From DAOUAT01 sp964551735 (lineage in GTDB: Bacteria > Chloroflexota > Anaerolineae > CG2-30-64-16), in assembly GCA_964551735.1 (NCBI GenBank), contig CAZKEF010000016.1, positions 1 through 64,000 of the forward strand: a stretch of 64,000 nt of DNA, read 5' to 3'. This document shows positions 8,777-16,772 of this stretch, piece after piece. The position numbers were made by a program, and so were the translations under genes. A model generated the notes under the pieces. It searched no databases. It saw nothing but the letters and a program-made list of their open reading frames with translations, and was not told the origin of the DNA. How positions within the stretch are numbered: the first letter of the stretch is position 1; every line of letters starts with the position of its first letter.

Positions 8777-11059
8777 TTACTTCGGCAACAACAAGAATGC
8801 CCCGAGCAGCACGGAAACCGCGACCAGCCCTACCAACAGATAGTTCTGCGCCTTGCCGGTCTGGATCGTGCGCAGCGCGGCCCCAAAAGCATCGGCCACC
8901 GTGCCGACGCCGTTCACCGCGCCATCCACGATATGCGCATCAAACCAATGGCCGATCTCCGATAGCTTACGTCCCGCCCAGCCGGCGCCATCCACGACGG
9001 TGTCATCGATGACGTTGCTATCGAACTTAAACAGCCAGTTCGCCAGCCGCTGTGTGCTCTTGATGAACACCTTGTGATAGAGCTCGTCGAAATAGTACTT
9101 GTTCTGCAGCACCGGGTAAAGCTTGCCCAACGGCCGAGCCATGGGATCGGGCAGCGCCAGGGCTGACTCGTCGGGCCGCACCCCGCGCGCCGCATAGCCG
9201 CGGTAGACCAGCCAGCCCAGGAAGAGGCCACCTAATGCAACGATCAGCGAGGTGAGCAAGGGGACCGCATTGAACGACAGCTCCGCCGCGTGGATGTGCA
9301 GCGCCGCGGCCAGGCTGCCGATATAGTGATGGAACGGGTTGGTGGAGAGCGCGCCCAGCACCGGGAACGACGTGGGAATGCCCACCCAGCCGCCCGCCAC
9401 CGCGAACACCGCCAGCGCCATCAGCGGGATGGTCATCCACTGGAAGATGCTGTCGTGCTCGGAGGCGTGCGCGGCCGCCCCGGTGCGCGGCGCGCCGAAG
9501 AAGGTCATCACGATCTGGCGCATGGTGTAGAACGCGGTCAACAGCGCGGCCAGGGCCAGCACCACGAAGATGACCTGATTGTGCGCCCAGGCATCAGCCA
9601 GGATCTCATCCTTGCTCCAGAAGCCGGCCGTAATGATGGGGAAGCCGCTCAGCGCCATGCCGCCGATGATGAAAGTGATCGCCGTGCGCGGCATCTTACC
9701 GAACAGCCCGCCCATGTTGCGCATGTCTTGAGGATCGATTAAATGACCGCCGACCGCCAACGAGTGACCGCCATGCTCACTATGCGCGACATGCGCAGTC
9801 TGCGGTTCATGGTCAGCGGTCGTCTCATGGTGCCCATGCTCCATCCCGTGGATCACGCTGCCGGAGGCAAGGAACAACAGCGCCTTGAAGAACGCGTGGG
9901 TCAAGAGATGGAAGGTGGCGGCCACATAAGCGCCGATGCCCAACGCGGCAAACATGTAACCGAGCTGTGAGATGGTGGAGTAGGCCAGCACCTTTTTGAT
10001 ATCGTTCTGCGCCAGGGCGATGGTGGCCGCAAAAAGCGCAGTGAACGCGCCGATGAACGCGATAAACTGGAGCGCGGGTCCATGTTCCACGGCAGCCATC
10101 AACGGGTAGGTGCGGATGACCAGGTAGACGCCCGCCGAGACCATGGTGGCCGCATGGATCAGCGCGGAGACGGGCGTGGGGCCCTCCATCGCGTCGGGCA
10201 GCCAGACATGCAGCGGGAACTGCGCGCTCTTGCCGATGGCGCCGAAGAAGATCAGGATGGCGATGATGGTGGCCCACGGCGTCGCGCCGACCAACGGCAG
10301 GTTGACCGTGGTCGTCGCCAGGCCCTCCAGGGTCTCCGGCTTGAAGATATCGGCGAAGCTCAGCGACTTGGTGAGCGCGTAGAGCAACAACATGCCGGCC
10401 AACATCAGCGTGTCGCCGATGCGAGTGGTCAAGAACGCCTTGAGCCCGGCCTCCTTCGGGGTGATCTGCTTGGGGTTGGGATATTTGCGCGCGTACCAAA
10501 AGCCGATCAGCAGATAGGAGCACAGCCCCATGATCTCCCAGAAGAGCAGCGCCAAAATCAGGTTGTCCGCCAGGACGAAACCGATCATGCCGGTGGCGAA
10601 GAGGGCGATGTAGGCGAAGAAGCGGGAGGCCAGGCGATCTACGTGCCCCGGCTCGGCCGGCGCGCCGCGCTCGTCGTGCTCGCTTTCCGGCTTGCCCACC
10701 CCCATGTAGCCGACCGAGTAGACAAAGATGGCGAGGCAGACAAACGGCACCATGATCAGCATGCCGCCCGTCAGCGGGTCCACCGCGAACCCGAACGCCT
10801 GCCATGTCCGGCCGGTGGGCAGCCAGTCGGTGAAGATCCGGAACGGGTGCTCGCCGAAATGTTCGATGCTGAAGGTCGTGATCGCGATGGCCCAGCCGAA
10901 GATCCAGGCCAACCCGATGCCGCCCAGGGCCAACCCTGCGCTGAGCTTCTGGCTGCGGTTGGCCCATAAAACGATCAGCGCGAACGCAGCTAACGGCAGG
11001 AAGGGCAAGATGGGTGTCAGGTTGAAGATAGCAGGTACAGCAGCAGATGTTTCGTGCAT
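8777..11059 (-). CDS. nuoL: Complex I membrane subunit L (copy 1), with His-rich loop
   Basis: The 760-residue NuoL is longer than usual (about 610-650). It shows the expected VDPLTGGMLIMV, LFWEIMGLCSYLLIGFW, GKSAQFPLHVWLPDAMEGPTPVSALIH and ATHAFFKALLFLASG-like motifs and the long C-terminal lateral helix region (NKYYFDELYHKVF). At about residues 400-440, after SGSVIHGMEHG, there is an extra loop rich in His (at least twelve His within about 45 residues, such as HGHHETTADHEPQTAHVAHS). Copy 2 lacks it. Such a loop could bind metal; this is inference. Confidence 0.95.
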   Translation of the reverse strand: MHETSAAVPAIFNLTPILPFLPLAAFALIVLWANRSQKLSAGLALGGIGLAWIFGWAIAITTFSIEHFGEHPFRIFTDWLPTGRTWQAFGFAVDPLTGGMLIMVPFVCLAIFVYSVGYMGVGKPESEHDERGAPAEPGHVDRLASRFFAYIALFATGMIGFVLADNLILALLFWEIMGLCSYLLIGFWYARKYPNPKQITPKEAGLKAFLTTRIGDTLMLAGMLLLYALTKSLSFADIFKPETLEGLATTTVNLPLVGATPWATIIAILIFFGAIGKSAQFPLHVWLPDAMEGPTPVSALIHAATMVSAGVYLVIRTYPLMAAVEHGPALQFIAFIGAFTALFAATIALAQNDIKKVLAYSTISQLGYMFAALGIGAYVAATFHLLTHAFFKALLFLASGSVIHGMEHGHHETTADHEPQTAHVAHSEHGGHSLAVGGHLIDPQDMRNMGGLFGKMPRTAITFIIGGMALSGFPIITAGFWSKDEILADAWAHNQVIFVVLALAALLTAFYTMRQIVMTFFGAPRTGAAAHASEHDSIFQWMTIPLMALAVFAVAGGWVGIPTSFPVLGALSTNPFHHYIGSLAAALHIHAAELSFNAVPLLTSLIVALGGLFLGWLVYRGYAARGVRPDESALALPDPMARPLGKLYPVLQNKYYFDELYHKVFIKSTQRLANWLFKFDSNVIDDTVVDGAGWAGRKLSEIGHWFDAHIVDGAVNGVGTVADAFGAALRTIQTGKAQNYLLVGLVAVSVLLGAFLLLPK

Positions 11060-11072
11060 AGAATGCCCCCAG

Positions 11073-11155
11073 GATCAGCGAATCAGCGAATCAACGAATC
11101 GGCAAATCGGCGAATCTGAGGGGAAACAATTCGCCATTCGCCATTCGCTGATTCC
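11073..11155. repeat. Word palindrome between nuoK1 and nuoL1
   Basis: Six variants of GCGAATC (left arm, 11077-11116) face three variants of ATTCGCC (right arm, 11129-11153) around an unpaired TGAGGGGAAAC. The arms are mutually complementary but each word differs slightly. Confidence 0.8.
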
Positions 11156-11463
11156 TATCCCTTCATCGTGTCAATCTCTTCGACGTTTACCGTGTTGCGC
11201 TGGCGATAAATGGCAATGATCAGCGCCAGGCCCACGGCAGCCTCGGCCGCAGCCACGGTGATCACAAAAATCGCGAACAACTGGCCGGTCATCTGAACCA
11301 AGTCACCGTAACGCCAGAACGCCACCAGGTTGATGTTGACCGCGTTCAGCATAAGCTCGATGCCCATGAGTACGCCGACCGCGTTGCGCCGCGCCAACGC
11401 GCCGAACGCGCCGATGCTGAAAAGCGCGGCGGCTAGGACGAGATACCAGGTGAGTGGGATCAT
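11155..11463 (-). CDS. nuoK: Complex I membrane subunit K (copy 1)
   Basis: The 102-residue protein matches NuoK: three hydrophobic helices, IGIELMLNAVNINLVAF with the conserved Glu of helix II, and VTVAAAEAAVGLALI with the conserved Glu of helix III. It ends NVEEIDTMKG, as in the family. Only 6 bp separate it from nuoJ1. Its stop lies at the border of the palindromic spacer before nuoL1. Confidence 0.95.
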   Translation of the reverse strand: MIPLTWYLVLAAALFSIGAFGALARRNAVGVLMGIELMLNAVNINLVAFWRYGDLVQMTGQLFAIFVITVAAAEAAVGLALIIAIYRQRNTVNVEEIDTMKG

Positions 11464-11469
11464 GATGTG

Positions 11470-11958
11470 TTACTCCCGTTCCCGCGCAATGATAATCGCG
11501 CCGATCATCGCTGCCACCAGCAGCGCCGAGGCCGCTTCAAAAGGGATGGCATAGGCGCCGACAAAATCCGCGCCCAAACGCTGGATCGCGTCGGCGGGCA
11601 CCTCACCCGCGGCCACCGGCCAGGCGATGCGCGTGACGATCACAGCTAACACGACGAACAGCAGCGATGCGAACCCTGCCACAACGCGCCATTGGTCATT
11701 GAAGCGCGCCTGCCCCGGATCCATCAGCCCGCGGCTGAGCATAATGGCGAAGATGATCAACGTCGAGATCGCGCCGACGTAGATCAGTACCTGGGCAATG
11801 GCCAGGAACTCGGCATGCAGGAGGATGAACAGCCCCGCGATGCCGAAGAAGGCAAGCACCAGCCACAGAGCGCTATGAAACAGGTTTCGCGCGGCAACGA
11901 CTCCCACCGCGGCGCCCAAGGTCACAAGGGCGAAGATGACAAAAACAACTTGTTGCAT
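11470..11958 (-). CDS. nuoJ: Complex I membrane subunit J (copy 1)
   Basis: The 162-residue, five-helix NuoJ protein shows ALWLVLAFFGIAGLFILLHAEFLAIAQVLIYVGAI, the family's core with the conserved Glu and the pi-bulge Tyr/Gly region, and a hydrophobic C-terminus ending in REREX-like charge. nuoI, which normally precedes nuoJ, is missing here; the space between nuoH1 and nuoJ1 is filled only by a palindrome. Confidence 0.94.
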   Translation of the reverse strand: MQQVVFVIFALVTLGAAVGVVAARNLFHSALWLVLAFFGIAGLFILLHAEFLAIAQVLIYVGAISTLIIFAIMLSRGLMDPGQARFNDQWRVVAGFASLLFVVLAVIVTRIAWPVAAGEVPADAIQRLGADFVGAYAIPFEAASALLVAAMIGAIIIARERE

Positions 11959-11969
11959 ATCCTATCCCC

Positions 11970-12048
11970 CCGTGCTACGCGCTGCGTGCTGCGTGAATAC
12001 CCACGCCGAACCACAAGCCGCGTAGAACGCAGCACGCATCACGCGCTC
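11970..12048. repeat. Word palindrome between nuoH1 and nuoJ1
   Basis: The left arm holds CGTGCTACGCGCTGCGTGC-type words; the right arm holds GCGTAGAACGCAGCACGC-type words, their approximate reverse complement. It occupies the place where nuoI stands in normal clusters and reaches the nuoH1 stop codon. Confidence 0.75.
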
Positions 12049-13205
12049 ACCAACCCGCGGCGCGCAGCAAACCGTTTCGCTGCCTGCCCCAGCAGCGTCG
12101 CGACCACGAACAGGATGACCAGGTTGCCGCCCAGCAACAGGATATACTGCACAGCGACCGGCACCGGCAGTTGCAGTACGACAGCCACCCAGAGCAGGTT
12201 GGCCAGTGTCGCCGGCACCAGCACCTTCCAGGCGAAAGCCAACATCTGATCGATGCGGAAGCGCGGCCATGTACCGCGGATCCACATCAGGACAAAAATA
12301 ACCGCCACAGACTTAATGATGAAATAGACCGGCCCAAGCGCGGGCACGGCCGACACAAACGGCCCGCGCCAACCACCCAGGAACAGCGTGCTGGTGATTG
12401 CGGCCACGGCAAACAAGTTGCCGTATTCGGCGATATAGAACCAGCCGAACTTCAGGCCGCTGTACTCGACGAAATACCCGGCCACGATTTCGGAGTCAGC
12501 CTCAAGCAGGTCAAACGGCGCACGGCCGGTCTCGGCTGCCGCGGCCAGGAAATACGTAAGGAAAGCCACCGGCAGCACGAGCGCATACGGCACGATCTGG
12601 CCTTCGACGATCTGCCCCATCTTCATCGTGCCCGTCAGCAGCGCAACCGAAGCGATAGCCAGCACCATCGGCACTTCGTAGCTGAGCAGCTGCGCAACCG
12701 CGCGGAACGCGCCCAGCAGCGCGAACTTATTGTTCGACGCCCACCCGGCCATCAGCACGGCGATGGTCGTGATGGAGCCCACGGCGATCACATAGAGCAC
12801 GCCGACATTGAGATCCTGGCCGATCATACCGCGGCCGAACGGAATCACCGCCCACAACAGCCCGGCGCCGACGAAGATCAAGATGGGCGCCAGGTTGAAG
12901 ACACGCTTATCAGCATTGTCCGGGATGATATCTTCCTTAATGAGCATCTTGACGGCGTCAGCGATCGCCTGGAAGATACCCCACGGGCCAACGCGATTGG
13001 GGCCAAGGCGGTTCTGGATGCGGCCGATGACCTTGCGTTCCATCCAGGTGAAGCCGAGCGTCGCGAACACCGGCATCAGGATCAAAATGATGCCCACGAT
13101 CAGATAGTTCACAACGATCACGGCCCAATCCGGCAAGAAGCCACCGATCCAGGTCGTCCAAGAACGGGCCAGGTTAACGAAGAAATCGCGCAAGTAATCC
13201 ATCAC
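12039..13205 (-). CDS. nuoH: Complex I membrane subunit H (copy 1)
   Basis: The 388-residue NuoH contacts the quinone pocket. It has the family motifs WMERKVIGRIQNRLGPNRVGP, the charged loop EDIIPDNADK, GWASNNKFALLGAFRA, SYEVPM and the AETGRAPFDLLEADSEIVAG loop. It is longer than copy 2 by 47 residues, mostly at the N-terminus (RSWTTWIGGFLPDWAVIVVN) and C-terminus. Its partners that carry the Fe-S chain (B, CD, I) are encoded only in the opposite cluster. Confidence 0.95.
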   Translation of the reverse strand: MMDYLRDFFVNLARSWTTWIGGFLPDWAVIVVNYLIVGIILILMPVFATLGFTWMERKVIGRIQNRLGPNRVGPWGIFQAIADAVKMLIKEDIIPDNADKRVFNLAPILIFVGAGLLWAVIPFGRGMIGQDLNVGVLYVIAVGSITTIAVLMAGWASNNKFALLGAFRAVAQLLSYEVPMVLAIASVALLTGTMKMGQIVEGQIVPYALVLPVAFLTYFLAAAAETGRAPFDLLEADSEIVAGYFVEYSGLKFGWFYIAEYGNLFAVAAITSTLFLGGWRGPFVSAVPALGPVYFIIKSVAVIFVLMWIRGTWPRFRIDQMLAFAWKVLVPATLANLLWVAVVLQLPVPVAVQYILLLGGNLVILFVVATLLGQAAKRFAARRGLVSA

Positions 13206-13214
13206 ACCGTCTCC

Positions 13215-13293
13215 AGATTACGAATTGCGAACTGCGGATTGTGGATTGCCGGCCGGCCGATCCATCTGACATCCGCAATCTCAAATCCGAAAT
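13215..13293. repeat. Word palindrome between nuoA1 and nuoH1
   Basis: The left arm is GATTACGAATTGCGAACTGC-like with GGATTGTGGATTG; the right arm is CATCCGCAATCTCAAATCCG. The words are reverse complements with small changes. It fills the nuoA1-nuoH1 spacer up to the nuoA1 stop. Confidence 0.78.
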
Positions 13294-13295
13294 GA

Positions 13296-13652
13296 CTAAT
13301 GCCATTCCAGGGCTTTCTTGCGCCACGCGTACAGCAAGCCCCCCAGCAGGATGGCTACGAAAAGCGCCATCTCGACCAGCGCGTAGAGCCCTAGTTTGTT
13401 GTAGGCAACCGCCCAGGGGAAGATAAAGATCGCCTCGACGTCGAACACCACAAACACCAACGCGTAAAGGTAGTATTGGGCCTTGAATTGCACCCAGGTA
13501 TCACCGATGGTCTCCATGCCACATTCATAAGTGGCATTCTTAGCGGGGTTGGGTTTCTTGGGACGAAGCAGCCAGGCGATGACCAGGCCAATGATGGGTA
13601 ATGCGAAGGCGACAATGGCGAAGGTACCAATAAATGCATACTGCGACAGCAC
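13296..13652 (-). CDS. nuoA: Complex I membrane subunit A (copy 1)
   Basis: The 118-residue NuoA has three membrane helices, the loop KKPNPAKNATYECGME with the conserved Cys, and FVVFDVEAIFIFPWAV with the conserved Asp-Glu pair. A GTG at 13652 is chosen because AAAGGAGGGGAG lies directly upstream and the family homology begins there; the open frame continues to 13880 but that part is not NuoA-like. It is the first gene of the minus-strand cluster and is preceded by a leader of about 135 nt. Confidence 0.93.
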   Translation of the reverse strand: MLSQYAFIGTFAIVAFALPIIGLVIAWLLRPKKPNPAKNATYECGMETIGDTWVQFKAQYYLYALVFVVFDVEAIFIFPWAVAYNKLGLYALVEMALFVAILLGGLLYAWRKKALEWH

Positions 13653-13794
13653 GATCTCCCCTCCTTTGGGTCGCATCCACATCCTGGTGCAACGACGAGC
13701 GAGGGCCACACCCAAGGTCGTAGACGACAGGATGATGAGCAGGATCGGTGCCGGGACACGGGACAGTGAGGAATTCCCGGCCAAGAGCGTGAGC

Positions 13795-13823
13795 ATTGTA
13801 GCACAGGGCCAAAAGGAATGCAA
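13795..13823 (-). promoter_or_regulatory. Promoter of the minus-strand nuo cluster
   Basis: On the minus strand TTGCAT (13818-13823) and TACAAT (13795-13800) are spaced by 17 bp. It faces away from the plus-strand nuo promoter; the two -35 boxes are 43 bp apart, so one regulator could act on both. Confidence 0.55.
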
Positions 13824-13866
13824 AGCGCGGATGGATGCAGTATATTCGTTGCACCTTTTGAGCGGT

Positions 13867-13896
13867 TTGACAAAGCGCAACGGTTCGTGATAGACT
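13867..13896 (+). promoter_or_regulatory. Promoter of the plus-strand nuo operon
   Basis: TTGACA (13867-13872) and TAGACT (13891-13896) are spaced by 18 bp, about 80 bp before the nuoA2 start. The whole 13653-13976 spacer contains no supported gene. Confidence 0.65.
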
Positions 13897-13976
13897 TCGC
13901 CAGTCAGAATGACGCTATCGTGCCGACCAGTTCCTCATGGCACCCCAATATCCAGGCGCACATATCGGAGAACGTC

Positions 13977-14333
13977 ATGCCAGAAGGCTATCTTCCCATT
14001 TTGGTGATGATCGTCATTGCCAGCGTATTCGCGGCAATCGCGCTCGGCGTTTCAGCGGTTCTGGGGCCACGACGCCCCAACCCAGCCAAAGGCGAACCTT
14101 ATGAATCGGGCATCTTGCCTTATGGTGACGCCAAGCGTCGTTTTCCTGTCCAATTCTACATGGTGGCCGTCTCCTTTATCCTGTTCGATGTGGAAGTGAT
14201 CCTGTTGTATCCCTGGGCCGTCGCCGCGCGCAAGCTTGGCGTGTTCGGGCTGATCGTGATCGCCACCTTCTTGATCCTGCTCATCGTAGGATTCATCTAC
14301 GAATGGAAGAACGACGCGTTCAAATGGCAATGA
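13977..14333 (+). CDS. nuoA: Complex I membrane subunit A (copy 2)
   Basis: The 118-residue NuoA has RRPNPAKGEPYESGI in the first loop, where the usual Cys (present in copy 1) is replaced by Ser, and FILFDVEVILLYPWAV with the conserved acidic pair. The Met at 13977 follows GGAGAA. It is the first gene of the complete complex I operon and lies 15 bp before nuoB. Confidence 0.93.
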   Translation: MPEGYLPILVMIVIASVFAAIALGVSAVLGPRRPNPAKGEPYESGILPYGDAKRRFPVQFYMVAVSFILFDVEVILLYPWAVAARKLGVFGLIVIATFLILLIVGFIYEWKNDAFKWQ

Positions 14334-14348
14334 CGTATGGAGTAACAC

Positions 14349-14855
14349 ATGGGTCTCGAAGAACGTCTTCCCGATGAGGGGTTCATCACTACCACGCTGG
14401 AACAGGCGGTCAACTGGGGGCGCAAGTACTCTATCTTTCCGCTGACCTTCGGCCTGGCTTGCTGCGCCATCGAGCAGATCGGCTCAGGCATCAGCCGGTT
14501 CGACATCAGCCGCTTCGGCTCCGAGGTGTTCCGCGCCTCCCCGCGCCAGGCCGACCTGTTGATTGTCTCCGGTCGCGTGAGCAACAAGATGGCGCCGGTG
14601 GTCAAGCGGCTTTACGACCAGATGTTGGAGCCCAAGTGGGTGATCGCCATGGGCATCTGCGCCAGCGCGGGCGGCCCCTTCAATAATTACGCCATCATCC
14701 AGGGTGTGGATAAACTGATCCCTGTGGACATCTACGTGCCCGGCTGCCCACCGCGGCCCGAAGCGCTGCTCTACGCGTTGACGCTGCTGCAAAAGAAAAT
14801 CCAGAAGGAAAAGTTCCGCGATCGGGCGTACGGACGAATGACCACAGACCGATGA
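14349..14855 (+). CDS. nuoB: Complex I subunit B (cluster N2 subunit)
   Basis: The 168-residue NuoB binds the terminal [4Fe-4S] cluster N2 next to the quinone site. The four ligands are present: Cys38-Cys39 in GLACCAIE, Cys104 in GICAS and Cys133 in PGCPPRPE. The last residues (DRAYGRMTTDR) are encoded by the left arm of the following word palindrome, so the C-terminus seems to have been rewritten or extended by the element. Confidence 0.96.
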   Translation: MGLEERLPDEGFITTTLEQAVNWGRKYSIFPLTFGLACCAIEQIGSGISRFDISRFGSEVFRASPRQADLLIVSGRVSNKMAPVVKRLYDQMLEPKWVIAMGICASAGGPFNNYAIIQGVDKLIPVDIYVPGCPPRPEALLYALTLLQKKIQKEKFRDRAYGRMTTDR

Positions 14856-14919
14856 CGAAGGACAATCTTCGTCTTGAGTAATTCGTCATTTGTCTTTCGT
14901 CCTTCGTCATTTCGTCAGG
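14831..14919. repeat. Word palindrome at the nuoB-nuoCD junction
   Basis: The left arm has CGGACGAATGACC and GATGACGAAGGAC; the right arm has ATTCGTCATTTGTC, TTTCGTCC and TTCGTCATTTCGTC. The left arm overlaps the last eight codons of nuoB and its stop. Confidence 0.82.
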
Positions 14920-14927
14920 TATGAAGC

Positions 14928-16682
14928 ATGTCGCAAACAAATCTAGCCGTCGAGAAGTTACAAGCCCAGTTTCCCGCAGCCGTGCAGGCCGTCAAGGAAT
15001 TTCGGGGCGAGACCACCGTCACGGTACGCGCACAGGATTTGGTATCCGTGGCGCGTTTTTTGCGCGATGACCCGGAGGTGAAGTTCGACCACCTGGCGAA
15101 CCTCACCTCAACGGATTGGAGCAAGTATCCGGGTTATGCAGCCAAGGAACGCTTCACCGGCATCTATAACCTGCTCGCTACGTCCACTGGTCAGCGCCTG
15201 ACCCTGAAGGTGCCGGCGCCGGGCGGGGACAGCCCCGTTCTGCCCAGCCTGACCGGCCTATGGCAGGGCGCCGATTGGCCGGAGCGCGAGGTTTACGACC
15301 TGATGGGCATCAAGTTTGACGGCCATCCCGACCTGCGCCGCATCCTGATGCCGCACAACTGGCCCAATCACCCGCTGCGCAAAGACCAGCCCATCGGCGG
15401 TGAGCCGGTGCCGTTCTCCATGACCTGGGAGGACGAGGAGTTTGCCTCCTTCGGCCAGCAGATCATCGAAGCGAAGGCCGTGCCCCAGGCCCCGCCCAAA
15501 CAGGCCGATGCCAACAAGCACATGATCCTCAACATGGGTCCGCACCACCCCGCCACCCACGGCGTGCTGCGCATCGTGGCGGAGCTGGACGGCGAGACCG
15601 TGGTCGCGGCGTATCCCGATATCGGCTACCTGCACTCGGGCTTTGAGAAGCAGGGCGAGGCCATCCGCTACAAGGACTTCACCCCCTACACCGACCGCTC
15701 CGACTACGTGTCGTCCATGAGCAACAACCTGGCCTATGCCCTGGCGGTCGAGAAGCTGATGGGTGTCGAGATCCCCCCGCGGGCGCAGGTCATCCGGGTT
15801 ATCATGGTCGAGCTGCAACGCCTGGCCTCGCACCTGGTGTGGCTGGGGACGCACGTCATGGACGCGGCCGGCGTCAGCCACGCGCTGCTGATGTACGCGT
15901 TCCGCGAGCGCGAACAGATCCTGGACATCCTGGAGCTGGTCAGCGGCGCGCGCATGACCACGTCGTACATCCGGCCTGGCGGCATTTGGAAGGACGTGCC
16001 GCCAAGCTTCGTTGACCGGGTGCAGGATGTGCTGCGCGTCTTCCCCGAGCGGATCGACGAGTACGAGCGCATGGTCACCGGCAACCCGGTGTGGAAGGCG
16101 CGCACGGTCGGCGTCGGCAAACTGACGCTGGCGCAAGCGTTGTCGCTGGGCATCACCGGGCCCATGCTGCGGGGTTCTGGCCTGGCGTTCGATTATCGCA
16201 AAGCCAGGCCGTACAGCGGGTACGAGAACTACGATTTCAAAATCCCCACGGCCACCGAGGGCGACACCTTCGGGCGTTACATGGTGCGCGTCGAAGAGAT
16301 GCGCCAGAGCCTGCGCATTATCGAGCAGGGCCTAAAGAACCTGCCCGATGGCCCGGTGTGGACCGCTGACCGCAAGATGGCGCTGCCGCCCCGCCAGGAG
16401 CTCGACACCAGCATGGAGGCGGTGATCCACCACTTCAAGCTGATGACCGAGGGCTTTGTGCCGCCCAAGGGCGAGGTGTACGAGTGCATCGAAGGCCCGC
16501 GCGGGGAGACCGGCTTCTACCTGGCCAGCGACGGCACGGCGCATCCCTACCGGCTGCGCTATCGCACACCGTCGTTCCATAACCTGCAGGCGACGAACAC
16601 GATGGCCGCCGGCGGCCTGATCGCCGATCTGATCGTGATCATTGGGACAGTGGATATCGTGTTGGGGGATGTGGATCGGTGA
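14928..16682 (+). CDS. nuoCD: Complex I subunits C and D fused
   Basis: The 584-residue fusion has NuoC (about residues 1-170: LTSTDWSKYP, WPEREVYDLMGIKFDGHPDLRRILMP) followed by a linker with NuoD from about residue 197 (NMGPHHPATHGVLR, IGYLHSGFEK, RYKDFTPYTDR). The quinone-site His and Tyr region and the C-terminal DIVLGDVDR ending are intact. It lies in the peripheral arm, between nuoB and nuoEF. Fused NuoCD is common in bacteria, so it is not unusual by itself. Confidence 0.96.
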   Translation: MSQTNLAVEKLQAQFPAAVQAVKEFRGETTVTVRAQDLVSVARFLRDDPEVKFDHLANLTSTDWSKYPGYAAKERFTGIYNLLATSTGQRLTLKVPAPGGDSPVLPSLTGLWQGADWPEREVYDLMGIKFDGHPDLRRILMPHNWPNHPLRKDQPIGGEPVPFSMTWEDEEFASFGQQIIEAKAVPQAPPKQADANKHMILNMGPHHPATHGVLRIVAELDGETVVAAYPDIGYLHSGFEKQGEAIRYKDFTPYTDRSDYVSSMSNNLAYALAVEKLMGVEIPPRAQVIRVIMVELQRLASHLVWLGTHVMDAAGVSHALLMYAFREREQILDILELVSGARMTTSYIRPGGIWKDVPPSFVDRVQDVLRVFPERIDEYERMVTGNPVWKARTVGVGKLTLAQALSLGITGPMLRGSGLAFDYRKARPYSGYENYDFKIPTATEGDTFGRYMVRVEEMRQSLRIIEQGLKNLPDGPVWTADRKMALPPRQELDTSMEAVIHHFKLMTEGFVPPKGEVYECIEGPRGETGFYLASDGTAHPYRLRYRTPSFHNLQATNTMAAGGLIADLIVIIGTVDIVLGDVDR

Positions 16683-16758
16683 CGGTTGAAGGCGAAAAGG
16701 TTGAACGTCGCAGGTTATTATGGGCTGGTTCGTAACCTGAAACCTTGAACCTGTAACT
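16683..16758. repeat. Word palindrome between nuoCD and nuoEF
   Basis: The left arm has GGTTGAAGG, AGGTTGAACG and CAGGTTATT; the right arm has GTAACCTGAAACC, TTGAACCTG and TAACTCC. The arms are complementary in a word-by-word fashion. Confidence 0.78.
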
Positions 16759-16772
16759 CCGTGGAGGCGCGA

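Noticed and set aside
13653..13880. N-terminal extension of NuoA copy 1 up to 13880
   Set aside because: It contains the predicted promoter and has no NuoA homology; GTG 13652 with its ribosome site fits the family length.
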